Shown here: piece after piece, positions 1 to 9,310 of the stretch
Numbering within the stretch: position 1 is the stretch's first letter
How the letters are laid out: the number at the start of each line of letters is the position of its first letter
From: Chryseobacterium sp. StRB126
GTDB lineage: Bacteria; Bacteroidota; Bacteroidia; Flavobacteriales; Weeksellaceae
NCBI RefSeq assembly: GCF_000829375.1
Contig: NZ_AP014624.1
Coordinates: forward strand, 1,178,001-1,242,000
DNA length: 64,000 bases
Direction of reading: 5' to 3'
Program-made: the position numbers and the translations under genes
The notes under the pieces: model-generated
What the model saw: the letters and a program-made list of their open reading frames with translations, nothing else
Told to the model about the DNA's origin: nothing
The model's database searches: none

Positions 1-2
1 TG

Positions 3-659
3 AAAGAAATTACGGATGTCGGAGGAAAAGGAATTACTTATCAATGTGATGTTTCGCAGGAAGATCAGGTGGTAAAGATGTTCCGGGATGTAGTTTCTGA
101 ATTTGGTACTGTAGATATCCTGATTAACAATGCCGGAATTCAAAAAGATGCAAAATTCACTGAAATGACTTTAGATCAGTGGAATGCCGTAATAGGTGTT
201 AATCTTACTGGGCAGTTTCTTTGCGCAAGGGAAGCTATCAAAGAATTCCTTCGCCGTGGAATAGATCTGTCCCGCTCCATAGCTTGTGGAAAGATTATTC
301 ATATCAGTTCCGTACATGAAATTATCCCATGGACCGGACATGCTAATTATGCCTCCAGTAAAGGTGCTATCAGAATGCTGATGCAGACATTAGCTCAGGA
401 ATATGGTGCTGATAAGATCCGTGTTAATTCTATTTGTCCGGGAGCTATTCAAACACCCATCAATAAAAACGCATGGAGTACACCGGAAGCCCTTAATTCA
501 CTTCTCACACTTATTCCTTATAACAGAATTGGACAACCAGAGGATATAGGAAACCTGGCAGCATTTCTGGCCAGTGACCTTGCGGATTACATTACCGGTA
601 CCAGTATTTTCGTGGATGGTGGGATGACTACGTTTGAGAGTTTCTCTACAGGAGGGTAG
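3..659 (+). CDS. SDR family oxidoreductase, 5' end outside window
   Basis: This is the C-terminal part of a classical short-chain dehydrogenase/reductase, which would oxidise or reduce an alcohol/carbonyl using NAD(P)(H) in the cytoplasm. The open frame reaches the left edge, so the N-terminal glycine-rich cofactor loop is missing. A GTG at 69 is not a credible start because in-frame homologous-looking sequence (a CDVSQ motif after a beta strand) precedes it. Visible signatures are the NNAG motif near base 126, the catalytic Ser in IHISS, and YASSK with Tyr at 348-350 and Lys at 360-362, then the CPGAIQTP loop and the C-terminal FVDGGM typical of glucose 1-dehydrogenase-like SDRs. The GH63-like gene begins 71 bases downstream on the same strand, so the two may share a transcript and a sugar substrate, which is inference. 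Confidence 0.9.
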   Translation, partial: KEITDVGGKGITYQCDVSQEDQVVKMFRDVVSEFGTVDILINNAGIQKDAKFTEMTLDQWNAVIGVNLTGQFLCAREAIKEFLRRGIDLSRSIACGKIIHISSVHEIIPWTGHANYASSKGAIRMLMQTLAQEYGADKIRVNSICPGAIQTPINKNAWSTPEALNSLLTLIPYNRIGQPEDIGNLAAFLASDLADYITGTSIFVDGGMTTFESFSTGG

Positions 660-730
660 AGTTTCTGGTTCAAAGTTATTGTTGTAAATTTTGAATATTA
701 TACATTACTTATTACTCATAATTAACGCTT

Positions 731-3406
731 ATGTCAGAAAAACAGAGAGTTTCAGATATTTCATGGAAAAAATGGGGACCTTATGTAAGTAACCGTGAAT
801 GGGGACTTGTTCGGGAAGATTATAGCGAAAATGGAGACGCCTGGAATTATACCAGCCACAACACCGCAGAAGCCAAAACTTACCGTTGGGGTGAGGAAGG
901 TATCTGTGGAATATGTGATGATCTCCAAAAACTTGTATTCTCTGTTGGCTTCTGGAACAAGAAGGATAAAATGGTAAAGGAAAGATTCTTTGGCCTTACC
1001 AATGGACAAGGAAATCACGGTGAGGATGTGAAGGAGTATTTTTATTATCTGGATTCGACACCTACCCATTCTTATATGAAGATGTTATATAAATATCCTC
1101 AAAAGGCTTTTCCTTATGATGATCTGATAAAAACCAATGCAGAAAAAAGCAAAGATGACCCTGAGTACGAATTAATTGATACCGGAATTTTTGAAGATAA
1201 TGAATACTTCGATATTTTTATTGAATATGCCAAAGAGGACCAGAATGATATTCTTATCAGACTAACGATAATTAATAAAGCTGAAACAGATACAGCCCTT
1301 ATAATTTTACCAACAGTCTGGTTTAGGAATACCTGGAACTGGGGATATAATGATTACAAGCCCCAATTGTCTGCGGAAGAAGCAAATCATATCAGAATAA
1401 ACCATCAGGATCTTGAAGTAAAGAATTTCTATGCAAAACAATCTTCAAAAATACTATTCTGTGATAACGAGACCAACAATCAAAGACTGTATCAGTCTTC
1501 CAATGCGTCAAGATACTGCAAGGATGGAATTAATGATTTTGTGCTGACAGGAAATTCTCAAGCAGTTAATCCTAAAAATACCGGTACAAAAGCATCGTTT
1601 TTTATTGATGAATATTTTAAAGCTAAAGAATCCAAAGTATATGAGTTTAGAATTTCTGATAAGGAACTAAAAGACCCGTTCAGTGATTTTGAAGCTACTT
1701 TTGAAACACGGCATAAGGAAGCAGATGAATTTTATGCCGAGATTCAGAAAGGAATTCAGTCGGAGGATGAAAAACTAGTACAAAGACAGGCATTTGCCGG
1801 TATGCTTTGGAACAAAATGTTTTACCATTACAATGTTGAGAAGTGGCTGAAAGGCGATCCTACAGAGATGCCGCCCCCAAAATCCAGAGAAAGAATAAGA
1901 AATTATGAATGGAAACATCTCAATAATGAACATATTATCTCTATGCCCGATAAATGGGAATATCCTTGGTATGCCACCTGGGATCTGGCTTTTCATACCA
2001 TCAGCTTTTCATTAATTGATCCGGATTTTGCTAAACATCAACTGAAACTCTTCTTATTTGAATGGTACATGCATCCTAACGGACAACTCCCTGCCTATGA
2101 ATGGAACTTAAGTGATGTAAACCCTCCAATACATGCCTGGGCAGTGTTCAGAGTTTTTAAGATTGATGAATATTTAAGAGAAAAACCCGACCTGGAATTT
2201 TTAGAAAGTGCTTTTCAGAAGTTACTGATGAACTTTACCTGGTGGGTAAATAAAAAAGATATCAATGGCAATAACATTTTTGAAGGGGGCTTTTTAGGTC
2301 TTGATAATATTGGAGTTTTTGATCGAAATTCAGTCCTTCCTAATGGAGAGCAGCTGGAACAATCAGATGGAACGAGCTGGATGGCTATGTTTGCTTTAAA
2401 TATGATGCGTATTGCCTTGGAACTTGCATTGTATAATAATGTATATGAAGAAATGGCGATGAAGTTTTTTGAACATTTTCTGGCCATTGCCAATTCATTA
2501 GACAATATGGGAGATGAAAATTTCAGTCTTTGGGATGAAGAGGATGAGTTTTTCTATGATGCTATTAGCTCCAGTGACGGAACTCATATGTATTTAAGAC
2601 TAAAAACCATTGTAGGGTTAATTCCCATGTTTGCCGTTGAGGTAATAGATGATGAAATGATTGAAAACCTACCTAATTTCAAGAAAAGAATGAAATGGGT
2701 ATTAGAAAATAAACCAGAATTAGCAGCTTTGGTTTCAAGGTGGGAGGTGAAAGGACAGGATTCTAAACATCTTTTGTCTCTACTTCGAGGGCATAGATTA
2801 AAAAGATTGTTGGCAAAAATGCTGAATCCTGCTGAATTCCTAAGCGAGTATGGAATAAGGGCTCTTTCTAAGGAATATGAACAAAATCCTTATACCCTGA
2901 GTATCAATGAAACTAATTATTCTGTGAAATATGCTCCCGCAGAAAGTGACAGCGGATTATTTGGAGGAAACAGCAACTGGAGAGGACCAATTTGGTTTCC
3001 TATCAATTTTTTGATTATTGATAGCCTCCAACGTTTTTTCTTCTATTACAGTCCTGACTTTTTAATTGAATATCCTACTGGAAGCGGAAGCTATTCCAAT
3101 CTGGATCAGATAGCAAATTCTTTAAATAAACGACTGGCAAAGATATTTTTAAAAGATGATAGCGGAAAACGCCCTGTAAATGGACAATATGAAAGATTTC
3201 AAACTGATCCTGATTTTAAAGATTATATTTTATTCTACGAATATTTTCATGGAGATAATGGGCGTGGAGTAGGAGCCTCCCATCAAACAGGCTGGACAGG
3301 GCTTATTGCAAAAATACTCCAACCAAGATTTTCCAAGAAAGAAATGGTAGAATCTGAGACAAAAATGCCGGAAGATGCTGAGAAAATAAAAAGTAAAGAA
3401 AATTAG
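731..3406 (+). CDS. GH63-like glucosidase (MGH1-like glycoside hydrolase)
   Basis: An 891-residue protein with the features of bacterial GH63-type inverting glycosidases. The N-terminus carries the WGPYVSNREWG and VREDYSENGDAWNY motifs of the family usually annotated as glucosidase. The (alpha/alpha)6 barrel includes YPWYATWDLAFH (Asp418 is the candidate general acid) and, near the C-terminus, HQTGWTGL from His851, a GH15/GH63 signature. No signal peptide is seen, so it is probably cytoplasmic. Family members act on alpha-glucosides or mannosyl/glucosyl-glycerate; the sequence does not fix the substrate. The charged C-terminal tail after residue 860 is probably disordered. It follows an SDR gene on the same strand. 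Confidence 0.85.
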   Translation: MSEKQRVSDISWKKWGPYVSNREWGLVREDYSENGDAWNYTSHNTAEAKTYRWGEEGICGICDDLQKLVFSVGFWNKKDKMVKERFFGLTNGQGNHGEDVKEYFYYLDSTPTHSYMKMLYKYPQKAFPYDDLIKTNAEKSKDDPEYELIDTGIFEDNEYFDIFIEYAKEDQNDILIRLTIINKAETDTALIILPTVWFRNTWNWGYNDYKPQLSAEEANHIRINHQDLEVKNFYAKQSSKILFCDNETNNQRLYQSSNASRYCKDGINDFVLTGNSQAVNPKNTGTKASFFIDEYFKAKESKVYEFRISDKELKDPFSDFEATFETRHKEADEFYAEIQKGIQSEDEKLVQRQAFAGMLWNKMFYHYNVEKWLKGDPTEMPPPKSRERIRNYEWKHLNNEHIISMPDKWEYPWYATWDLAFHTISFSLIDPDFAKHQLKLFLFEWYMHPNGQLPAYEWNLSDVNPPIHAWAVFRVFKIDEYLREKPDLEFLESAFQKLLMNFTWWVNKKDINGNNIFEGGFLGLDNIGVFDRNSVLPNGEQLEQSDGTSWMAMFALNMMRIALELALYNNVYEEMAMKFFEHFLAIANSLDNMGDENFSLWDEEDEFFYDAISSSDGTHMYLRLKTIVGLIPMFAVEVIDDEMIENLPNFKKRMKWVLENKPELAALVSRWEVKGQDSKHLLSLLRGHRLKRLLAKMLNPAEFLSEYGIRALSKEYEQNPYTLSINETNYSVKYAPAESDSGLFGGNSNWRGPIWFPINFLIIDSLQRFFFYYSPDFLIEYPTGSGSYSNLDQIANSLNKRLAKIFLKDDSGKRPVNGQYERFQTDPDFKDYILFYEYFHGDNGRGVGASHQTGWTGLIAKILQPRFSKKEMVESETKMPEDAEKIKSKEN

Positions 3407-3408
3407 AT

Positions 3409-3508
3409 AACGAAGAATGCTGATATAGCTGAGGTTGTAAAAAGTAAAATATCATCAATAAGAATACTGTATCTACTTTTTATGCTTTACCAGGCTTTCT
3501 TCGTTTTT
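3409..3508 (+). terminator. Nested inverted repeats, probable 3' end of the GH63 transcript
   Basis: The 103-base gap between convergent genes holds an outer inverted repeat (AACGAAGAATGC at 3409-3420 with GCTTTCTTCGTT at 3494-3505, one mismatch) and an inner one (GTAAAAAGTA at 3437-3446 with TACTTTTTAT at 3474-3483). A T-run follows the outer right arm, so it reads as a + strand terminator, though longer than usual. Confidence 0.45.
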
Positions 3509-3509
3509 A

Positions 3510-4196
3510 TTATTCAAAAATTTGCTGGATCACTTCCAGCGATGCAGGAGTTTTAAAATCTGTAATATGATAATGATAATAAACAAGCAGACTGTCCAGG
3601 AAATCTTTTCTTAGAGAAGAATGTATTTTTACACTATAAAGATTTTCAGCAGTGAGAATGTTTTTCCAAATCATAGAAATTTCTTCACTGAATAGCTGAT
3701 GCGAGGGAACTGTAGAAAAAGTTCCGGTTTCCGGATCTAAAAAGTTTCCTTCACCTATTAAAGGAGCAACTCCCTGTACTTTTAGTATAACAAACAGAAA
3801 CAATAAATGACACTGATAATTTTGTTGTTCCAGCTCAGCAATAAATCTTTCAATACTGAAGAATATAGTAAGGTTTTTATTTTCTAGTTTGAGAACCTGA
3901 TTAAGGAAGTCTGAAATAAAGAATATGACAGTACCTGCCTTGATATCGGAATAAGCATCATTTCCTTTTATTAGCTCAAATTTTGAGATGGTGGGTATTC
4001 CATTGCCTCTTACAGGACTAATGGAGAAGTTCAGCTTATTCAAGGGTTGCAGGAAGGCTTTCTTTTTATTTTTTCGGGAATAAATTCCTTTCAGAAAATA
4101 AGACTGAAAACCATCCTCCTCAGTAAAACAATGTAACACAGCATCATTTTCCCCGTATTTGATGAATGAAAGTAAAAAACCGTTTTGTGTATTCAT
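3510..4196 (-). CDS. recO: DNA repair protein RecO
   Basis: A 228-residue protein, usual RecO length. RecO binds single-stranded DNA and SSB and, with RecR, loads RecA at gaps in the RecFOR pathway. The N-terminal OB-fold region shows the family pattern of an opening strand (GFLLSFIKYGENDAVLHCFT), a glycine-rich turn (YFLKGIYS) and the basic KNKKKAFLQPLN segment. The helical C-terminal part has the Leu/Phe-rich CHLLFLFVILKVQG helix. No zinc-finger Cys quartet is present. The start codon overlaps the porZ stop by one base (TAATG), implying translational coupling. Confidence 0.9.
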   Translation of the reverse strand: MNTQNGFLLSFIKYGENDAVLHCFTEEDGFQSYFLKGIYSRKNKKKAFLQPLNKLNFSISPVRGNGIPTISKFELIKGNDAYSDIKAGTVIFFISDFLNQVLKLENKNLTIFFSIERFIAELEQQNYQCHLLFLFVILKVQGVAPLIGEGNFLDPETGTFSTVPSHQLFSEEISMIWKNILTAENLYSVKIHSSLRKDFLDSLLVYYHYHITDFKTPASLEVIQQIFE

Positions 4197-6451
4197 TAAT
4201 TGACTACGCCTATTTTGGCTGTCGCTTTATCAGAGCCATCTTCATTGGTCATGAGTACAAAGTAAATTCCCGATGCCACTCTGGTTCCTCGTTGGTTGTT
4301 AAGATCCCATTCATAAGTTCCTCCTCGTGCTATCGAAGAATGTACAACATTTCCTGCAGCATCAACGATTCTTATGTTGGTTTTTTCTGCTAATCCCTTA
4401 ATGGTAACTTTCCCTTTGAAATTAGAATAAACCACTGGATTAGGATACACCATTACTTCCCCAAAGTTGGATGTTACATCTGTTACATCTCCCTGATAAG
4501 TTACAATACCGTTATAGGTTACAAAATATACTTTTCCTGTTTTTCTGTCTACTTTTATGTCAGTAACAGTATTGGTAGGAAGAGGAGAGTTTTCCATGGT
4601 AAAATGTTTGATGGTCCTTTGACCATCTGCAGAAAGGTAATATACACCGCCTCCGTCTACAGAAACCCATTTATAATTTCCTCCGTCTGTTTCTATCTGA
4701 AGAATGCTGGAATCTCTGAAAAGCTCTTCACCAAGCCCGTTTTGTTCTATAATTATAGGATTAACTTTAGGTTCAGGAGCTTTTATTGCAGCAGCGGCAT
4801 TAGATAAAACTCTTACCCCTTTGTCTGTACTAATCCATACATCACCGGATTTGTCCGCCGCTACAGATAATGTCCCGGAGGCAGTAGATGGAAACCCGTT
4901 TTTTTCATCTAATATATAATCGGTATCATCAGAAAAGTTAAGTGGATCTTTATAATCATACACCCAGAAAGCATTTGATCTTGATAAAGGTATCCATAAC
5001 ATATTTTCATAAATGATAGGCTTTTGTACGGATGCACTTTTAAAATTAGATATTTTTAGATTGAAGTCATCTTTAGCCTTGTCATAGACAGCCACTGCGG
5101 GACCCGCGTTATTATATGAAAATACAGCGAAAATATTGTTTTGAGTGTCAGTTGTAAGGCCTACTGCTCGTCTATCTCCACCAGTAGCTTGTACTGGGTA
5201 GTATTTTACAAAATCAAAGTCTTTATTTGACGCATTATATTTCAGTTTATAGATTCCCTGAGCACTTAATGTATAGTTTGCAAAGAGAGCTTCACTATTA
5301 TCAAGAGGATTCAGGATAGCATCTAATACATTGATAGGTCCGGTGAAAGTTTTAAAGTAAGAAGGATAAATCCATTCTGTTCCATTAAAATAGTAAAAGC
5401 CAGGTCTTTTAGGGTTATTTACTGGGGTATTATATCTTCCAACTCTTGCTCCGGTGGAAACCAATAACTGATTGTTATCGTGTATGCTTATTTTATATGC
5501 AAAATTAAATTCTGGGCCTGAAGGTCTATAAGTATGATTGCTTTCATCCTTTATTCCTGATAATACAGTTCCGCCAAATAATTTTCCGCCGGCCATCGTA
5601 GCGGTATTACACTGTTCTCCGAAATCTGTAGCATTCGAATTGGTTCCATTAAGGCCAAAAGTATATACTCTGCTGTCTGTAACTACAATATTATTTTCCG
5701 TTACAACAACATCCTGAATATTTCCAAGGTTAATAGGCAACTGAATAGGAGCTCCGTTATTATAGATGAATGCAGCGGTAGCAGAAGAAAAGGCTAATTC
5801 CGATTCGGAATCAATATGTTTGAAAGTTCCAGGAATTTCAGTAACCCATGTAGAATATGCCGGGAAAGTATTATTTATTTCATGGCTCTTCAAACCTGAA
5901 TTAGTAACAGAGTATACCTTATTGCCGAATATGGTTGCTTCGTTACTTGCCTCAAATGTTCCTCCATTCAGGAAAAATACAGAATCAATGAATTCTTTCT
6001 TTTTTATATTAAAAATAGATACTCCATAACCTACGGAAATTGTAGCTCTATCTCCTGTGATAGAGATATGATTGATTTTCTTATTTCCATTATACCCAGT
6101 AGCGATAGGAATATCAACAATGTATTTAACCTCATTGGGAGTAAACACATCTATGGCTCCGTTTTCATAACCAATAACTCCTGTTTTGCTTTTGGGATCA
6201 TAATCGAAAGCTGTTATGCCTATATTATGAAGACCATTTGCTTTAGACAACTTTGTAATTTCTCCTGTTGATATAGTATAATAGAATATCCCGTTTTCTG
6301 TGGCAGCTACTATTCTTCCATTGTCTTCCTTCATGGCCAAGACATTATTATAGGAAAAGAGATCTGCCCATTTTTTTGATGAAATGACCTGAGCTTTTGT
6401 AAACTGCAGGGAGGCTAAAATACCAAGAGAAATTAGAGAGAGTTTTTTCAT
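4196..6451 (-). CDS. porZ: T9SS surface protein PorZ-like (beta-propeller with sorting tail)
   Basis: A 751-residue exported protein. Residues 1-20 form a signal peptide ending in FTKAQ. The body has repeated blade-like strands of the two-component-regulator propeller type (for example WISTDKGVRVLS and VYFVTYNGIVTY). The last ~80 residues form a T9SS type A sorting domain starting at VMVYPNPVV, with the IRIVDAAGNVV and ASGIYFVLMT strands. Known PorZ sits on the cell surface next to the PorU sortase and helps attach anionic LPS to T9SS cargo. Assignment as PorZ rests on domain order, length and the neighbouring recO, which I recall as a conserved arrangement; another T9SS propeller protein is possible. 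It starts one base beyond the stop of the metallophosphatase gene, suggesting one transcript. Confidence 0.78.
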   Translation of the reverse strand: MKKLSLISLGILASLQFTKAQVISSKKWADLFSYNNVLAMKEDNGRIVAATENGIFYYTISTGEITKLSKANGLHNIGITAFDYDPKSKTGVIGYENGAIDVFTPNEVKYIVDIPIATGYNGNKKINHISITGDRATISVGYGVSIFNIKKKEFIDSVFFLNGGTFEASNEATIFGNKVYSVTNSGLKSHEINNTFPAYSTWVTEIPGTFKHIDSESELAFSSATAAFIYNNGAPIQLPINLGNIQDVVVTENNIVVTDSRVYTFGLNGTNSNATDFGEQCNTATMAGGKLFGGTVLSGIKDESNHTYRPSGPEFNFAYKISIHDNNQLLVSTGARVGRYNTPVNNPKRPGFYYFNGTEWIYPSYFKTFTGPINVLDAILNPLDNSEALFANYTLSAQGIYKLKYNASNKDFDFVKYYPVQATGGDRRAVGLTTDTQNNIFAVFSYNNAGPAVAVYDKAKDDFNLKISNFKSASVQKPIIYENMLWIPLSRSNAFWVYDYKDPLNFSDDTDYILDEKNGFPSTASGTLSVAADKSGDVWISTDKGVRVLSNAAAAIKAPEPKVNPIIIEQNGLGEELFRDSSILQIETDGGNYKWVSVDGGGVYYLSADGQRTIKHFTMENSPLPTNTVTDIKVDRKTGKVYFVTYNGIVTYQGDVTDVTSNFGEVMVYPNPVVYSNFKGKVTIKGLAEKTNIRIVDAAGNVVHSSIARGGTYEWDLNNQRGTRVASGIYFVLMTNEDGSDKATAKIGVVN

Positions 6452-6452
6452 G

Positions 6453-7403
6453 TTATGCTATTATGCTGCTGTCTATTACCTGATTGTTCCAGGAAATATG
6501 TTGTATGTTTTTGTTTGTATCAAAATAAAAATCTATCCTACCTAAAAGAAGTCCAGCCCATCCCACTTGGTTTACAAGAACGTTTTTGCCCTGTCTATTG
6601 GTGAATGTCTGGGGTTCCGGTAAGAATGTATGGGTGTGTCCACCAAGGATAATATCTATATTTTCCGTGCTGGCGGCTAAAATTTTATCACTTACTTTAT
6701 TCGGTTCATCCTTGTAATCGTATCCAATATGTGAAAGGCAAATGACAAGGTCACATTTCTGGTCTTTTTTCAAGAAGGTGGAATAATGCTGAGCTACATC
6801 AATGGGATTAGAATATATGGTTTCTGCATATTGCTTTTTACCTACTAGACCATCTAACTGGATTCCTACGCCAAAAATTCCAACTTTGATTCCGTTTTTG
6901 TTGAAGATCTTATAAGGAGATGTTTTACCATCCAGAATGGTATTTTTAAAATCATAATTGGAACAGATGAAGGGGAACTTCGCATTCGGAAGAACTTTTA
7001 AAAATCCTTCAAGTCCGTTATCAAAATCATGATTTCCCATGGTAGAAGCATCATACTTCATCATAGACATTAATTTGAATTCCAGTTCGCCACCAAAAAA
7101 GTTAAAATAAGGGGTTCCCTGAAAAATATCACCGGAATCAAGAAGAAGTACATTGCTTTCCTGATTTCTGATTTGCTGAATTAAGCTGGCCCTTCTTGCA
7201 AAGCCTCCCTGATTAGGATTCTTTGTATAGCTTGCATCGAAAGGTTCTATTCTGCTATGTTGATCGTTAGTATGAAGAATGGTTAGTTTATTCGCGGATT
7301 TTAAGTTGGGAATTTTTAATTCTTCCGCCATCATCATATTGGGAGCTAAAGCCATTGCCAAAGATCCACCACTTATTGCCTTTAAAAAACTTTTTCTATC
7401 CAT
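6453..7403 (-). CDS. Metallophosphatase half of a 5'-nucleotidase
   Basis: A 316-residue exported calcineurin-like phosphoesterase equivalent to the N-terminal domain of UshA/5'-nucleotidase. An N-terminal signal (RKSFLKAISGGSLAMALA) precedes the enzyme; it lacks the twin Arg of a Tat signal. Metal ligands are visible in order: Asp47/His49 in HTNDQHS, Asp89 or Asp92 in LLLDSGDIFQG, Asn124/His125 in MGNHDFD, His in CLSHIGYD, and GGHTHTF. The substrate-binding C-terminal domain is absent here but is encoded by the preceding gene, whose stop codon overlaps this start (TAATG at 7401-7405). The pair probably forms a periplasmic two-subunit nucleotidase or sugar-phosphatase. Confidence 0.88.
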   Translation of the reverse strand: MDRKSFLKAISGGSLAMALAPNMMMAEELKIPNLKSANKLTILHTNDQHSRIEPFDASYTKNPNQGGFARRASLIQQIRNQESNVLLLDSGDIFQGTPYFNFFGGELEFKLMSMMKYDASTMGNHDFDNGLEGFLKVLPNAKFPFICSNYDFKNTILDGKTSPYKIFNKNGIKVGIFGVGIQLDGLVGKKQYAETIYSNPIDVAQHYSTFLKKDQKCDLVICLSHIGYDYKDEPNKVSDKILAASTENIDIILGGHTHTFLPEPQTFTNRQGKNVLVNQVGWAGLLLGRIDFYFDTNKNIQHISWNNQVIDSSIIA

Positions 7404-8161
7404 TACTTTTTACCGATAAAATTTAAACGAACATCTGTAGGAGAAACAATTTCAGGATTTCTCTTGAAATAATCAATGTATAAATCTCTAAGTTTGACTC
7501 CTGTAGGAATTGCTTCGCCTTTAGAAAAGAACTTCATATTATCACCTCCTAAAGCCAGATAGTCTGAAGTAGCAATATAGTAGTCCTTGTTAGGATCTAC
7601 TTCTTTTCCGTTAATTAATGATTGGGTTAATTGTCCGTTTTTTGTTTCAATATATAATTGAGAGACCGGATTATTAACCTGTGTTTTGGCATAATATTCA
7701 AAAAGTCCCGGTAAATCTGCACCTTTCATTTTTACAATGATGAGTTCATTTTCGAAAGGCATTACCTCAAAAATATTTTTCAGCATGATGTCACCTTGTC
7801 CAATTGTAGTACGGATTCCTCCGATATTGATTAATGCGGCATCTACATTTTGTTTAAGGTGGGCTTTTGTCCATTCATTACCGCCTTCAAGGGTATAGTC
7901 TGCTAAAAGATTTCCCAAATTGCTGTTGTCCCCTTGCTTAGTAAGGTCTGTATTGGTGTGTGAGATTTTTTGATTCATCTCTTTATCCAATTTCTGCTTA
8001 TAAGGTTCAATAAATTTTACAAACTCCTCATCATTCTTTAGCTCATTATTAATAGAAATATTTTTCTGGGCCTTTACATTCGCAAGCTGTGGCGTAGAAG
8101 CCGTTTTGCATGCGGTAAGAGATGCCAGAGCAATTCCTAGTAACAAGAATTTATTTTTCAT
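7403..8161 (-). CDS. 5'-nucleotidase C-terminal domain lipoprotein
   Basis: A 252-residue lipoprotein carrying the 5'_nucleotid_C fold. I place the start at ATG 8161 rather than the in-frame ATG at 8197, because from 8161 the protein opens with a compact SPII signal whose lipobox is LTAC (Cys18). Family strands include NLLADYTLEGG, ALINIGGIRTTIGQGDI (the substrate-binding GGIR motif), FEVMPFENELIIVKMKG and YYIATSDYLALGGDNM. This domain normally forms the nucleotide-binding half of UshA-type enzymes; here it is a separate gene directly upstream of, and overlapping, the metallophosphatase half. A TATATTTG -7 box lies ~105 bases upstream. Confidence 0.88.
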   Translation of the reverse strand: MKNKFLLLGIALASLTACKTASTPQLANVKAQKNISINNELKNDEEFVKFIEPYKQKLDKEMNQKISHTNTDLTKQGDNSNLGNLLADYTLEGGNEWTKAHLKQNVDAALINIGGIRTTIGQGDIMLKNIFEVMPFENELIIVKMKGADLPGLFEYYAKTQVNNPVSQLYIETKNGQLTQSLINGKEVDPNKDYYIATSDYLALGGDNMKFFSKGEAIPTGVKLRDLYIDYFKRNPEIVSPTDVRLNFIGKK

Positions 8162-8266
8162 ATGCTGTAAATTATTTTTATAAAGGTCATATGCCATTGC
8201 TAGTTATTTCGGTGTTTTTATAAACAATTTCTGTTATAGCGATTTCATAATATCTTTTAGTATATG

Positions 8267-8274
8267 CAAATATA
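8267..8274 (-). promoter_or_regulatory. Bacteroidota -7 element for the nucleotidase/porZ/recO run
   Basis: The minus strand reads TATATTTG, matching TAnnTTTG. It is placed to drive the lipoprotein start at 8161. No clear -33 TTG is seen at the usual spacing, so the call is tentative. Confidence 0.4.
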
Positions 8275-8328
8275 ACTATATGTATAATAAAACATTATTA
8301 TTTATTACAAATTCTTATTGTAAATGAT

Positions 8329-8336
8329 TAAATTTG
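8329..8336 (+). promoter_or_regulatory. Bacteroidota -7 element for dapA
   Basis: TAAATTTG matches the TAnnTTTG consensus and lies 19 bases before the dapA ATG, giving a short leader. A well-spaced -33 TTG is not obvious. Confidence 0.45.
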
Positions 8337-8355
8337 GCAAAAATAATTCGAACAG

Positions 8356-9228
8356 ATGAGCATTTTAAAAGGAGTAGGTGTTGCATTGGTAACACCCTTT
8401 AATGAAGATTTATCCGTTGACTTCGACAGTTTAACAAAACTGATTGATTATAACATTGATAACGGAACCAATTATTTGGTAGTATTAGGAACTACAGCTG
8501 AGGCTGCAACGCTTTCTGATGATGAGAAGAAACAGGTAATTGAACATATCATTAAGGTAAATAATAAACGTCTTCCTTTGGTTTTAGGAATTGGCGGGAA
8601 CAATACTCTTGAAGTCAAGAAACAGATTGAAGAAGCAGACCTTTCTGCATTTGAAGCAGTACTTTCTGTATCTCCATATTATAATAAACCTAATCAGGAA
8701 GGTCTATACCAACATTATAAAGCTTTAGCTTCTACAGGGAAAAATATCATCATTTATAATGTTCCGTCTAGAACTGGGCAGAATGTTGATGCAGATACTA
8801 CACTTCGTCTTGCAAAAGAATTCCCGAATTTATTCATGATTAAAGAGGCGTCTCCAAATATTTTACAGTATTTTGATATCCTTAGAAAGAAACCGGAAGG
8901 ATTCTCTTTAGTTTCTGGAGATGATGAATATACACTTCCTGTAACTTTAGCCGGAGGTGGTGGAGTAATTTCTGTAATCGGGCAGGGGTATCCAAAAGAA
9001 TTTTCTACAATGGTGCAATTGGCTTTTGAAGGAAAGGTAAAAGAGGCTTATGAGATCCACAATAAACTGGTTGATATTACACGCCTTATTTTTGCAGAAG
9101 GTAACCCTTGTGGTATTAAAGTAGTATTAGCTGAAAAAGGAATCATTAAGAATTATCTGAGACTTCCTTTAGTTCAGGCATCAGAAGGACTTTACGCTAA
9201 AATTAAAGCTGAAATGGATAGGATTTAA
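8356..9228 (+). CDS. dapA: 4-hydroxy-tetrahydrodipicolinate synthase
   Basis: A 290-residue class I aldolase of normal DapA length. It condenses pyruvate with aspartate semialdehyde, the first committed step to diaminopimelate and lysine, in the cytoplasm. Catalytic elements are all visible: Thr46/Thr47 in LGTTAEAATL, the YYNKP loop (Tyr108-Tyr109), Tyr134 and Arg139 in YNVPSRTGQN, and the Schiff-base Lys163 in MIKEASPN. The GDDEYTLP motif of the family follows. It is transcribed alone, with a promoter-like -7 box upstream and a strong terminator at 9262-9293. Confidence 0.96.
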   Translation: MSILKGVGVALVTPFNEDLSVDFDSLTKLIDYNIDNGTNYLVVLGTTAEAATLSDDEKKQVIEHIIKVNNKRLPLVLGIGGNNTLEVKKQIEEADLSAFEAVLSVSPYYNKPNQEGLYQHYKALASTGKNIIIYNVPSRTGQNVDADTTLRLAKEFPNLFMIKEASPNILQYFDILRKKPEGFSLVSGDDEYTLPVTLAGGGGVISVIGQGYPKEFSTMVQLAFEGKVKEAYEIHNKLVDITRLIFAEGNPCGIKVVLAEKGIIKNYLRLPLVQASEGLYAKIKAEMDRI

Positions 9229-9261
9229 TAACCTGTCCACTAAACATCATACAATACAACA

Positions 9262-9293
9262 AAGTGAAAAGTTCTGGCTTTTCACTTTTTTTA
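9262..9293 (+). terminator. Rho-independent terminator of dapA
   Basis: Ten-base arms AAGTGAAAAG / CTTTTCACTT around a TTCTGG loop, followed by a T-run. Confidence 0.85.
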
Positions 9294-9310
9294 ATCATAA
9301 TCCATAAAAT

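Noticed and set aside
69..659. Start of the first gene at GTG 69
   Set aside because: The reading frame is open to the left edge with SDR-like residues before it, so the gene is simply truncated by the window.
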